Shown here piece after piece: positions 1 to 10,559 of a DNA stretch of 64,000 bases. The stretch's first letter is position 1, and each line of letters starts with the position of its first letter. Both the position numbers and the translations under genes were made by a program. The notes under the pieces were generated by a model that saw only the letters and a program-made list of their open reading frames with translations, did no database searches and was not told the origin of the DNA. The stretch is taken from the NCBI GenBank assembly GCA_038030265.1, contig CM075937.1:22444001-22508000 (forward strand), read 5' to 3'. This DNA is from Corythucha ciliata. Its lineage: Eukaryota > Arthropoda > Insecta > Hemiptera > Tingidae.

Positions 1-20
1 AATAATCTCTTTCTCTTCAG

Positions 21-225
21 TACGACGAGTGGATTGCCTGTAGTGGGCCAAGCGCCGATTATTACATCGTACGGGCGTGGGCGAGGTGGTACTTTTTGGC
101 ACGCTAGAGCCAAAGCGTCAGAATTTCTCTCGACTCTCTTATTCACCGAAGGATTGCGGGCGATGGAAGAGTACGTCTTAAGTACACAAGATGACAACAC
201 AACAACACAACAACAAAATTCCTAA
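21..225 (+). CDS. Candidate terminal coding exon, unrecognised gene
   Basis: A pyrimidine-rich tract ending in CTCTTCAG lies directly before position 21 and looks like a 3' splice site. The frame after it stays open to a TAA at 223-225. The peptide is composition-rich (VVGQAPIITSYGRGRGG, then FLSTLLFTEGLRAMEEYVLS) and ends in a Thr/Gln-rich tail from an ACA/CAA low-complexity run. There is no clear initiator, so it would be the last exon of a plus-strand gene that enters from the left. I do not recognise the protein. The alternative is a chance open frame beside a splice-like sequence. Confidence 0.33.
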
Positions 226-1069
226 CTAAATAGTTGCGAAATATTGAAAGTTGTGGGTCTTCGGGTGTTAAATTTAAGCAAAATTACATGTTCAGTGCCT
301 TAGTTTAAACAAAATTGCAAGTTTTGTTTTTTTCGTTGCTTCAACGTTGCACTGCCTCAATAGGCTAGCTGGCCCTAACAGAACCTATTCAGCCTGTCAA
401 ATACCCAGAAAATTGAAAGTTTCACGACCAAATATTAGCGATAATGCGACTTTCGGGTTCTTATTCCCGCAGAAATGCGTGTATCGGGTCTTGATTAAAG
501 TGAAAATTCAAATTTCGGAGTTTAATTTCATCGAAACTTAATTTCGGTGAAATTGCAAGTTTTGGGGCCTTTTTTTTAGTAGTGGAGCACCCCAAGTCTG
601 ATGGAGCCCGTTACCTCCCCCTCTTCTTGACAATCAAACGTGTTCCAAATGAGCACCCGACTTTGCAAGCTCACAAAAATATGTTATCTCTGTATATTGA
701 ATTCACACAGCTTACCGTCAGGGAATGGGCGCAGTCATGGCCAGCTGGCCTAGGATCAGCGACCTCTAAAAAAAACTGCCCAGAAACATTCAATTTCGCA
801 GGAATTAAGTCCTGAAACATGGAATTTCTCGAAAATTGTACCTAGTAACACCCATAGTATTACAGATATTTTCCTTCAACGTGTTGCAACTCTGTTGAAG
901 GACGGCATTATGAGCCTCACCAGCATACGATGTGACCCACTGTGCCTGGTTGGCCCGGGTTCCGCCCTCAAAAAACAATTGCAAACTTGTAATTCAACGA
1001 ATATTTAGCATTGAAACTTGATAATTCTCCAAAACTAAGTCGTTTAACTTACAACTTTGCTGATATTGA
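226..1069. repeat. Degenerate ~30-bp array, family A (block 1)
   Basis: Loose tandem units of about 27-31 bp are built around GAAATTGCAAGTTTCG and TTAATTTCGGTGAAATTG. Examples lie near 243, 290, 310, 405, 540 and 965. Units are strongly diverged and some carry a second module that resembles ATGGCCAGCTGGCC (near 736-751 and 940-955). There is no coding signal; short open frames here are incidental. Confidence 0.6.
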
Positions 1070-1561
1070 GGGCCGTATTCAGAAACCCCCCTTTACGAGG
1101 CCTTAACTAAAGGACAAAGTCATATGGAAAACCAAGTCATTAAACTTTTTATTATTTGTATGTTAAAAAAATTAAGCGGTTCGTGGGTTGGGATTTTTGC
1201 TCCCGATACGTTGCGCTGCTCTACCATGAAAGTAGATCATCCGCTAAATTCAAAAATTATACCAAAGCCAAGTGTTGAAAAAAACATATGGTATCAAGAT
1301 AGATATCACGCTACAACTTCAAACCGAAAATAAATATAAAAATTGTTGTATTTGGCGGGTTTTCTCCTTTTTTATTCCTAACGGGAGCAAAAATCCCAAC
1401 CCAAAATAAAAAACATTTTTTTCTTCGAGTCTGAGGACTTGGTTTTCCATATGACTTTGCTAAAAGAGTTGAAAAATGTGTTGGTTTATAAAAATGTGTC
1501 ATCTGTTTTGAAGCGCTTAAAGGAGACGTAAAGGTTAAGGTTGGTTTCTGAATACGGCCCC
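1070..1561. mobile_element. Foldback MITE with long inverted repeats
   Basis: The ends are inverted copies: GGGCCGTATTCAGAAACC at 1070-1087 and its reverse complement at 1543-1560. Inner matches continue the palindrome: a 23-bp perfect pair at 1117-1139 and 1437-1459, and a pair around TTGGGATTTTTGCTCC at about 1187-1206 and 1381-1401. The whole ~490-bp element can therefore fold into an interrupted hairpin centred near 1300. No transposase frame is present, so it is non-autonomous. It interrupts family A array sequence. I found no clear target duplication. Confidence 0.8.
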
Positions 1562-2215
1562 AAAATCTAAAACATGCAACGTTGCTAGAATTGGAATCCC
1601 AAACGAATTTCGTGAGTAACTGCCACTACTGCCAGCCCATATTATGGCCGGAGCTCGGGACGGATAGCCTGGGTTCCACCGCTACGAAAATGGTCACTAA
1701 ACCGCAATTTCGCTCAAAGACCCTAAACTTGCAATTTCTCCGAAGTAAAGGCGATATTGCCAATTTCACGGATATTGAACCGAGAAAATTAAGATTTCAC
1801 TCAAATTAGGACCCCAACTTTGCGGACACTCAATTTCAATTGCAAATAAATACGAGGTCGAGTCAAAAGATGTCGGGATCGGATGGCCCAGGCTTCGCGC
1901 CGAGTAGAAACAAAAAAGCAGGAAACTTGCAGTTTCGCTGAAATTAGGACGTGAAACTTGCAGTACCACGAATATTCTGCCATCTTACTTCTGACTTCGC
2001 GGATATTCGAAATGCTTAAACTTTGCGGCTATAATCGTCAGACTTTGAGCGTTGTTGTGGCCAGCTAGACACTTCGCACGTTGAGAACAATAGTGTGACA
2101 ACTCAAAATCATTCATTTTGAGAAAATCGGCTTTGAAAATGTCGAGTGTTTGAATGCGGAGCATTTCCGTCAGTGAAGTTCTTTCGTCCAGAAATGCAAC
2201 TATTCCTTCCAATTG
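1562..2215. repeat. Degenerate ~30-bp array, family A (block 2)
   Basis: This continues block 1 on the far side of the foldback MITE. CAATTT anchors fall at 1705, 1732 and 1761 with the next near 1792, giving spacings of 27-31. Units such as TGAAATTAGGACGTGAAAC (near 1938) match the 9.0-9.6 kb block. The GTGGCCAGCTAGAC module recurs at about 2056-2069. Confidence 0.6.
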
Positions 2216-2783
2216 TGTCCATATACAGAGGTGTCTTGGAGTTTCAGGAGAAAATCACCCCAAAATGAAATTTCTGCAGGTTTTCAAAATAAAAGTTTTG
2301 ACTTGTTACTCTTTTGCTCTGTCATAGTCATCAAGTTCTTGAAATGTCACAACTGGATAAATATGACAATTAATAATTATTTTTTTACCTATACTGCAAA
2401 GAGCATTACCTATACACTGCGTTAAAATTGTAATAATTAATTGTTGGTGACGATTGAGTTGCTTACTGTTTATTCAAGCCGTGATTAATGAGACTTCGGC
2501 ATCCCGCCTCCAATATTGTTCATTTTACTTTCATGTTGCTGAATGGAATGGAAGTATTTTGTACTGACAAAGTTTTAGAACGTGTGAGTTTGATTAGCAT
2601 GGAAGAGTGGTATTTTTATAGGGGGGGGGGGGGTAATTTCTGAAGAACTGGAATGAACTTGTAAAAATGTAAAAACGAAATTTAAATTTACAGCAATTTT
2701 TAAAAAGTACATAAAAACGTTGTTTTTTTTTCGAGTTTTTAGATATAATTATCACAAACATTGGTATTTACCTACTATGGGTT
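2216..2783. other. AT-rich spacer
   Basis: No supportable gene. It contains a run of 12 G at about 2622-2633 and ordinary AT-rich sequence up to the end of the pseudogene at 2784. Confidence 0.5.
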
Positions 2784-5468
2784 TCATCGCAGTCTTTTTT
2801 TAAAGTCAGTAATGTGTTTCAGACTAGCTACTACTGCTGCCCTTTTGATCTTTTTTGATTTACATTGGCTGGTAGGGTTTTTTGCGGGAATATTTTCGTA
2901 GAAGTCCCTGTAAGTGTTTGGGATGACCCCACTGTTTAACAAGCTCAGCAAGTCCTTCATTTTATTGTGGGAAATGCCTGTTGGAGACCGGTAGGCCGGC
3001 GTGCATTGGAATTCATCGAGAATACTCAGTCGTCGTTGTAGGGTTTTCTTCAAATTCTGTGTTTTCCGCTTAGTTCTTCCTTCCTTTGTTTCTCAGCGAT
3101 TTTCTTTCTCCTTCCATGGCTTTGGCGAGTGAAATGTTAGGAGGGGAGTTCCAAACGTTGACCACCTCTAGTTCCCCGTCAAATGATGTTCTGTAATAGA
3201 ACTTAAATGGATTATCTGCAGTTATCATAAACGATTTTATTTCCGTGAACTGAAATTTGGCGCCTCGTTCGTTTGTATTGAAGTTACTACCAGTATTGTT
3301 CGTCAAAGTTTTGAAATCTATCATGTCCTCGAAATTCATCTCCCTCACGACGAAGAAAGGTTCTGACTATTTGTACAAATTGACTGGGAACGTAAATTGG
3401 CCCTGACTTCCTAGCTCTTTTCACAGCTCTCTCAATCACGGAATGTACGCAGTCACCTTCATTTTGAGTCTCCAGTTATGAGAAATTTGTGAGAAATGGA
3501 ACGGATATTCTTGAATTTTCTCAAGCATAACATATACATAACGAAAACGAACTTATTCTTCTGTTGGCCACTGCAGTTATCTGTGAAGAAGACGAATTTC
3601 AGACTGCTATTGGTTGAGGTTGCTTTTTCTTCAATGAACTTAAATACGCATGAAGCAATCTCAACAGCACCTTCGTGCCACACGTTGTTTACCGTTTCTC
3701 CCGTTTTGAGGTCATGGATTGTGGGGATATAGGTAGACAATTTACTCTTGTAATAGAAAATGGATGCTTTCCCTTGTGGAGTGTGGAAAGCGGCTTGCAA
3801 ATCATAGCAGCATACGATTACACCGTCATTCGAAAACTCCTTATCCCACTTCTTTCGAGACGCGCCAATTCTTTTTCTTGTTGGTGCGACTCATACTCTA
3901 TGTTCAGAACCGTCTTCGTCGCTGCGTCCGCTAGATTGTAGACAGTACAAGTCTCGCACTGGTCCTTCTTAGGAACAAAAAAAGAAATATTGAAATCGTG
4001 GTTGAAGATAAACGTGTACATGGATAACGTACCACTTTCAGCATTAGTTTTCTCACATTCGTCCTTATAATCCCGATACAGGCTCGCTACGCTTCCCCCC
4101 CCCCTCTATGTACTCTCGGCTGGTTTGCTTCCGGAGATAGTGGCTCTCAATTCTTGGAATCGAGTTGATGTGAGCTCTGATCCTGTCTTTGATGTCCTCT
4201 GGAACTCTGACGTGATTATTGTGCTTACCCCTGAAATCGTCATTAATTACTCCATTTTCCTCTTTTTTAAAAGCGGTAGACACTGTTCGCCGATGAATAT
4301 CCAACTTGGCCATAAAGAAGTTCTTGCAGACTCTTTTCTTATTTCCGTTAATGTTGAAGTATAAAGCGTGGTTTAACTGACGGAGTCCTTTTGGATAGCG
4401 GTACGGGGGGTTTACAACTGCTGAATGTTTCTTAATAAACTCTCTTTGTCTCGTAGTGTCACCAAGCTTCCAATAATTCTGAAAAATGTTTCTCCTTTCT
4501 TCCGTCGTGAATTTTCCGCTACACTTGTGAATGCACTTCTCGGAGCAGGATGGTGGCTTCATTTCTCTCCCTTTAATTAGCCCTTTTTTGGCTTTCACGG
4601 GTACATACGATCGGCCTTCATTTCTCAGTTTTTTCGCCTGATTTCTTTTCCACGTCGAGGGATCTGACAATTTTTTCCAGCATTTTTAATGGCGGGTTCT
4701 GGTATTTCCCCCAACAGAGTCTCCGAGGATATGTCGGTATTTTGTGGTGCAGAGCTGGATTCTCGAGCCTTCCTCTTATACTTGGGCGTTTGTTCTTCTC
4801 GTTGTTTTCCTCGTCTGAAGAGCTGTCACTATCACCGAGATCGTTCAATTTTTCAATGTTGAAGTCTGGATCCTCAACACTGTCGTCACTATTAATTGGA
4901 TAATCACCATTGATGCATGAAGGACTCATTTCGTTACAATGCATGCCATTGTCGATCATGAAGCATTTACCAAAGGTATCGAGGATAATTTATTTGTCTT
5001 CGTTTCGGACGTCACTTGGTCCACCAACACCAATAATGGAACTGTCATAAAACACGTTTTTTAAGAGGGTCATCACTTTTTGCGAGTCAGTCAGCAGTGA
5101 GTCAGGAAGATAGTCTTCTGGTGGCACCGCGACGAGGACAGGAGTATCACAGCCATCTTCATCATTTTCCACCAGAGATAAATCTGTACTAGCAGCGGGA
5201 TCGTGAGGCGAGGGAAAGTAGCTCTTTAACGTGTCAAGGGCATCTTCGTCTATGATGCGGAAAAATGAATCATGCTGATGATCATGTCTTTCCCAGACGC
5301 TACCGTCAGTGATACTGCGGGTAACGGTCTTGTCGGTGATTTTTTGCGGAACGAAGAGCTTTCATCAGGTTTGCTAAGTATGATGCTCTCTGGGTTATTA
5401 TGATTCCTCGTTACCAAACTCAGGCGAAAAATCTTCTCACCTCGGGAACTCGGAACTTTCGGAGCCAT
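2784..5468 (-). pseudogene. Disrupted DUF7869-like transposase-type gene
   Basis: Read on the minus strand, one intronless coding region of roughly 850 codons runs from an ATG at 5468 to a stop at 2784. It is broken by about seven frameshifts (near 5310, 4670, 4097 in a poly-C run, 3820, 3460, 3350 and 3070) and an in-frame stop at 4990. In order it holds an acidic Asp/Ser/Glu-rich stretch (about 4900-4780), a Cys-containing segment (PPSCSEKCIHKCSGKF), a helical N-terminal region with FRGKHNNHVRVPEDIKDRI and INSIPRIESHYLR, then FNISFFVPKKDQCETC, a KASIFYYKSKLSTY segment, and the hallmark FFTDNCSGQQKNKF followed by HKFLITGDS and EGDCVHSVIERAVKRA. From memory this is the family often labelled DUF7869, common in hemipterans and cnidarians, with a probable RNase H-like (DDE-type) core. 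The function is inferred. The number of breaks argues for a decayed copy rather than sequencing error alone. Confidence 0.8.
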
Positions 5469-5950
5469 ATTCCCTATAAAACCGGAAATAATATTTGTTT
5501 TACTTAATCTATCCAGTCGTACTCCGAATACTAATTCCTCAACTAATAGAAAAAAAGGATAGAAAAAGCATTTCCGATTTTGTTCTTGTTAATGTAAAGG
5601 CAGCATTGAAATACGAAATACTCAAGTATATTAGTCATTTTGCCAATCAATCAAACATAGCTTGATAATAATCAAAATCTTGATGACAGTAGATGACAAA
5701 AATAGTACATTTCATAACAAGTGCGGAAAGTAAGAAAAATCGTGCGAGTGTTGTTAGACGGACGAGACGCAGTCGAGTGAGTCTACTACACGAGAACATG
5801 ATATTTCACTTTCCGACGAGTAAAGAACGACGTTTTTCGCACGACGATGGGAAATTTATAGGCTGGTACTCATTCTGGAAATGATATGGTATTTACATGT
5901 GAGAAACCCAAACACAGTGAAGAAGCCAACAGGCACAGACGGAAAGAGGA

Positions 5951-5990
5951 ACAAAAAAAAAACAAAACAAAACAAAACAATAACAATAAC
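5951..5990. repeat. A-rich (AAAAC)n simple repeat
   Basis: A run of A is followed by several AAAAC and AATAAC units, inside the left arm of the 5.66-8.59 kb element. Confidence 0.8.
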
Positions 5991-6019
5991 GTCATATCGT
6001 TACTGGAAAGGCAAAGTAT

Positions 6020-8243
6020 CGTAAGCGCCACTTGGCCAACTTTACAGGAGAAGCATTTTTCGTTTAGGACAACTTAATGTCGTCTGATTCTCTTGAAAAT
6101 TTGTGTACGTGACCCTAGTGGTTCATTTTAATTGTGTTCATAATTTCAAAACTTTCTACCGTGAGCAAGATACTTTTTAAACATGTTTTGTCGCTTACGA
6201 TCGAACATGGGAAAACAATTTCTGTATTTGGTGGATACGATTTAGGCGGTTACGTTTACTGAATCAGCTCACTGTCGCTTACGTTTTCCCCGATTTTCCC
6301 GTGGAGGATTAAATTCATTTAAAAATTTAAACAAATAGTCGTTTGGTTGTTATGTTGACTATGGCAAGTCATAAAAACAAAACATAATTGAACGCATTAT
6401 ACGCCCTATTTTAAGAATGACAACAGTAAGTCACCAATTTTGGCGTGCATCGAAAGCTATCAATGATAGCGACCTGGTGTTGGTTGCATTTTTGTTGTAT
6501 TAATACGTGGACAGAATGAGTTTCATTGGTCTCATCCAAGAATTTACATGTTTTTCAAGCGCCTAAAGATAGTACTTGCTATTCCAGTCCCAAAAACCAG
6601 GTTTAATACTGCACTTTTGGTCTTAACTCAAGACTATAGTGAGATTTGTGAGATTCCACGTTGAAAAATACGTAGGAAATGACAGAAACGTCGGTCTACC
6701 ATTGAAATTTTCATCAAATTTAAAACTGTCGCAACTTTATGGGTGAAAACAAGTATTCTTAGTACTATAGATCGACAAGTTTCTTATGGACAGAAAGAAG
6801 AGGTAAATTCAGTTAACTTTCTAAAGAGATGTTCCTAGAAACATCTGGAAATTTGGGCCTTTGGGGCCTAATTTGGGCAATTAGAAACTTGTCAAGTTAT
6901 AATTCACATGACGCGGAAATTATTGGCCCTCTATCGACTTGACTTTGCTTTCATTCGACCAAATCAATCACCAGCATTCACAAATACGTCAGGAACCACC
7001 ATTCTATTTCTATCAAACATCTCAAATTTAGGCATTTTTACAAATTTTCCCCTTCTCCGCAATACTCGGCACTCGTGGAATCTAGTATTCTACTTTAATA
7101 TGAAATTTTTGAACCAAGTCTCCGGGCTGGACGAGTTTTACCCGCTTGGAGCCTTTCATAAAAAAGTTTTTTGACTATCGTGGCTCGGTGCACACGAGCG
7201 TTTTTCTAACGCAAGATATAAGGCGTTAGAAAAATGTAGTAATGTCATTCCATGGTTGGTTTTAAAGATTTAAAGGGAAAATAAATGTGTGAGAAGCCAC
7301 TATGAATTTGACGTCCAGAAAAAGTGAGAGTTGAAGAAGAGACATTTAATTAAGTTTTGACAATTAAAAAATGAGGACTCTTTAATCTAGTACGACGGGG
7401 GAGAATTTATTTGTTATTAATTCAAATTCCTAATACGACGTGCCCCCAAAGCAGGAAAACACAGCATTACTTCACTCGGCGCCATATTCATAATCGTGGC
7501 CCAACAATCGAGATGGATAATTATGCATTTGAGGAACTCCGACGAAATGATTGATGATAACTGACATCTGATTGATCGCTTTAGAAGCCACTGAACACCT
7601 TATTTGAGGAAAGGTGGAAACTTAGGTACCACTTCGTTCGGTATTGGCCGAGTCTTGGTCAGTTCCTCGCCGAGGCGAGTTTTTGGGACGTTGGCCAATG
7701 CGGCTTGCTTTTTTTTTTCCTCTTGAGGACATGGAAGCCACGGCTAACACAGAAAATAAGACCAAAATACACCTAACTGGGAAATAAGGATGAAAAACAT
7801 GGCACCTCCGGCCAGAACGACCACAAGAAGTCTGCGTTTGTGCTGAGGAACGCATGAACCTGGCGTTTTTTTGATCGGAACTCAAGGCCCTCACTATCTT
7901 CTTCCGAAGCACTGACGTCATAGCACCAAGAGAAAGCTATTTCATATCGAAAAAACGATAAAACGTCATTTTTGAGGGAAATTGTAAACGCCACGAAATT
8001 AATCGTAAGCGACAGTAATTTGGCGCAATCGATCCCAAGCGGAAGTCTCATGTCGTTTACGTTTGGCTGAGAGGGTGGATACGATGTTTTTGATGGCGCT
8101 TACGTTTTCCCGTCCAAATTTCAAAGCTAAAAAAAATAGTTTTAACCCAATTTTGGCTCATTTTGTTGTTGTTTTATGTACATGTACGTGCCATAGAATC
8201 TAAAAAACCCAAAAACTCAAATTCACGAAAATTGGCGCTTACG
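6020..8243. repeat. Subterminal TG[TG]CG[CT]TTACG motif cluster
   Basis: Seven sites occur at 6020-6030 (-), 6189-6199 (+), 6273-6283 (+), 8004-8014 (-), 8051-8061 (+), 8094-8104 (+) and 8233-8243 (+), plus a TGGCGTTTAC variant at 7984-7993 (-). They sit only in the two subterminal zones of the inverted-repeat element and are absent from its middle. Repeated subterminal motifs are the usual layout of transposase binding sites in several DNA transposon superfamilies, so that role is inferred here. Confidence 0.6.
7201..7234. other. Small perfect hairpin
   Basis: TTTTTCTAACGC at 7201-7212 is followed after ten bases by its exact reverse complement at 7223-7234. It lies inside the inverted-repeat element. 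Function unknown. Confidence 0.6.
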
Positions 8244-8585
8244 ATACTTTGCCTTTCCAGTAACGATATCACAGAATACAAGTTGAGACCTTCAAGAGAA
8301 CATAATCTGTGGACAGCAAACATTGGTCAACTGTAAAAAAAAAAACAAAAAAAAAAACGCCAAAGCCAAATGAGATCACACACCCGTGCCTTTTTCGTTT
8401 TTTCCGCACGGGTTGACGAAAACAGACACTTTCGAGGGAGGTTTTCAGTGCGGTTCTCATCACTTCCCGTGCAAGTCGTGCGAAAACCCTTTTTCACTCT
8501 ATTAATAAAACATCGTTGTGCACGTTATTAAACATGTTTTCTTGTCATCTACTGCCACCAGTATTTTGATTATTTTCAAGTAAGC

Positions 8586-9039
8586 AGTCTTAGACAATTA
8601 TGGTATGTCACTTGGAATAGTTCAAATTAGTCCCGTACAATAATGTTACAACTCCAAAAGTTCATTTGGATGACTTTTTGAGTAGTCACATCTTAACTCT
8701 AACAGTTAGGTGTGCAATAATGTTACTTACGAGTTGTCACAAAAGTCAAGAAGATATTCTCTTAGTCTGATCGGTAACTGGTAACATCACAGAAAGGCAC
8801 ACTCTTGCTCGGCGAGAACGCCACTTGCCCCACTACTGCAGTAATGTAACCAGCGCTATCTCTTGACACCTATTTCTTCTGGAAAAGTCGCACTTTTCTA
8901 GAGCTGTAGATATCTAAATTCACCATCCAACTACAGGTTTTACTAAAAAACCGGAATTTTTGAGTTGTCACACTATTGATCTCAACGTGCGACTTGATTC
9001 CGGTCAATTTGGGGGGGGAGGGGAGAGAGGAATAAGAAT
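8586..9039. other. Unassigned spacer
   Basis: No gene or clear repeat. It contains several TTGTCAC/GTCACA-like words and a short G run near 9010. Confidence 0.4.
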
Positions 9040-9640
9040 TTCACGGAAATTAAGACCTCCCTCCACCGTCAAAACCCAGGAACTCACAGTTTCGCTGAAA
9101 TTATGACCCGGAACTTGCAAAATTGGGAATATTCTGCTGGCAAACTACCAGTTTCAGTATGTTGACCTTCATAGTATTAAAATTTTGAGCCTATTCGTCA
9201 GGCTGCGAGTGCCACCCAGAGCTGGCTTGGCCGCGATCTTCGACCTTTCAGAAAAGAATCGAAACTATCAATTTCACTGAAATTGAAACGAGAAAACTGT
9301 CAATATTGCAGTTATTCAGCCATAACAAATTCCAATTTTCGAGGAATTTTGGAATTTCGCTTTCAGAATGTTGCAATTTTGCAGCTAGTCGTGGCCGGCC
9401 AGCGTGGGTCTCACGGTCACTAAAAAAGATCTCCGAAAATCGAAATGTCACAAAGTAAAGCCCAGAAACTAGCAATTTGTTGATAATAATAACTGGAATC
9501 TATCAGTTTCGTTGAAAGTTAAACTCGGAACCGGTAATTTTGCAGATTTCTGGATCCGATTCATGTGAAAAAAAGGCCCGAAACTTGTAATTACGCGATG
9601 GTCAAGGCCAGAAGCATTTTTTTTCTCAGATATTTAGCTC
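9040..9640. repeat. Degenerate ~30-bp array, family A (block 3)
   Basis: Units such as TCGCTGAAATTATGACCCG (near 9093) and ATTTCACTGAAATTGAAACG (near 9270) match the 0-2.2 kb blocks. The GTGGCCGGCCAGCGTGGG module recurs near 9390-9407, and a related AGAGCTGGCTTGGCCG version near 9218. This copy is separated from block 2 by the DUF7869-like pseudogene and the inverted-repeat element. Confidence 0.6.
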
Positions 9641-9970
9641 CAAATTATGTAATTTGGTGGCTATTACTCTCCATTTTACCAACGAGTGGCAGATAAAAAT
9701 GAATGTTCTTAAAATTGTTTAGCTGTGAATTAGCGTTTTTTTCTTAATTTCAGCCATGGACTCGACCCAAGAGCACCACATTAGCATATTTTTCACAATT
9801 TCAGCAGCGAATCAGTGACTTTTCCACTTTCAGCCATGAATTAGCATTTTGTATACGTTAGCCACGATATTGCCTCCAGAAAACACGAATTAACCGTCTT
9901 GCTGTCAATTAGAGCTTTTCTCAATTTAGACAGTGAATTACCATTTTATCTCTATTTCAGCCGTGAATGA
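9641..9970. repeat. Degenerate ~30-bp array, family B (block 1)
   Basis: Units combine CAATTTTAGCCGTGAATTAG with a T-rich half (GCGTTTTTCT). Examples start near 9722, 9775, 9815, 9835, 9915 and 9945. A GACCCAAGAGCACCACATT insert near 9765 is matched by GACCCAGAACAGCACAT near 44755, so even the odd unit is shared between distant blocks. Confidence 0.65.
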
Positions 9971-10049
9971 GTGAGTCCGACATGCTATTGACATCTCCCC
10001 ATTTTAGACACCCATCACGACCTCGAAGAAATAAATCTAATCGACTTAC

Positions 10050-10169
10050 TGTACTGCTAACTATCTCATATCTGACGGCTACCTCGCCAGGTCCTGGGAC
10101 CGTGTACAACGCCTGCGGCATATATTCTACAACCGGCGGTCTGGGCTCGTACATCCTTTCTAGAGTCAA
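10050..10169 (-). CDS. Internal exon, unrecognised gene (downstream exon)
   Basis: On the minus strand the exon follows a CTTGCCTCAG acceptor and ends at a strong CA|GTAAGT donor. It is 120 bp, phase 0, and encodes 40 residues including YEPRPPVVEYMPQALY and VPGPGEVAVRYEI. An earlier GCGAG|GTAGCC donor at 10083 would give an 87-bp exon, also in phase. If it is not spliced, the frame reads on to a stop at 9957. It joins the 10330-10458 exon in frame across a ~160-bp intron. The composition is that of real coding sequence. I do not recognise the protein. Confidence 0.55.
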
Positions 10170-10329
10170 CTGAGGCAAGAATGAGGTCAATTATTAGCTT
10201 TTTTTTTCAAAGTGGTTGAATGGGCTCAGTGAAGTCCTTACCACGCGTGTTAGTGTTCTGTTGTTTTATTTGTGACACTTAATTTAAATCATATGACGTA
10301 TAAAATAATAGTTTAAAAAACATAATTAC

Positions 10330-10458
10330 CTTGTCTCCTAAATCGACAGCGTTTCGCCTCCCACGCCTGGTCCACCCATTGGGAAAATACTCCTCATGTT
10401 CCTTCATAAGATACACACTCATTTCGAGCAGAATATTCGGAAAAATCCTTAGAAGTTC
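10330..10458 (-). CDS. Internal exon, unrecognised gene (upstream exon)
   Basis: On the minus strand the exon begins after an ATGTTGCTTAG acceptor and ends at an ACAAG|GTAATT donor. It is 129 bp (43 codons), phase 0, fully open, and encodes ELLRIFPNILLEMSVY, YLMKEHEEYFPNGW and TRRGRRNAVDLGDK in succession. The next exon (10050-10169) continues without a phase change. A further 30-bp upstream exon ending near 10611 (AAAG|GTGAGG) is possible but weak. The protein was not recognised; the charged, Tyr/Trp-containing sequence suggests a soluble intracellular or secreted domain, not a transposon product. Confidence 0.6.
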
Positions 10459-10559
10459 CTAAGCAACATGTGACATTACAAGCCTTCCAAACTGCAGTCT
10501 TTTGAAAGAATTAAGAGCTTCTTCGTTCAGAGAATTAAACCTATGGACTACCTGTTTTA

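Larger units (their letters stand above)
5657..8585. mobile_element. ~2.9-kb terminal-inverted-repeat DNA element
   Basis: The left end (about 5657-5710) and right end (about 8530-8585) are diverged inverted copies, sharing AATAATCAAAAT and GGCAGTAGATGACAA-type blocks. A second, perfect 37-bp inverted pair lies at 5994-6030 and 8233-8269. The motif TGTCGCTTACG or TGGCGCTTACG recurs in both subterminal zones (see separate entry). No intact transposase frame was recognised inside, so it looks non-autonomous or decayed. The superfamily was not assigned and no target duplication was found. Confidence 0.65.

Noticed and set aside
7622..8051. Overlapping minus frames inside the inverted-repeat element as its transposase
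   Set aside because: No catalytic motif or recognisable fold; they overlap in different frames.
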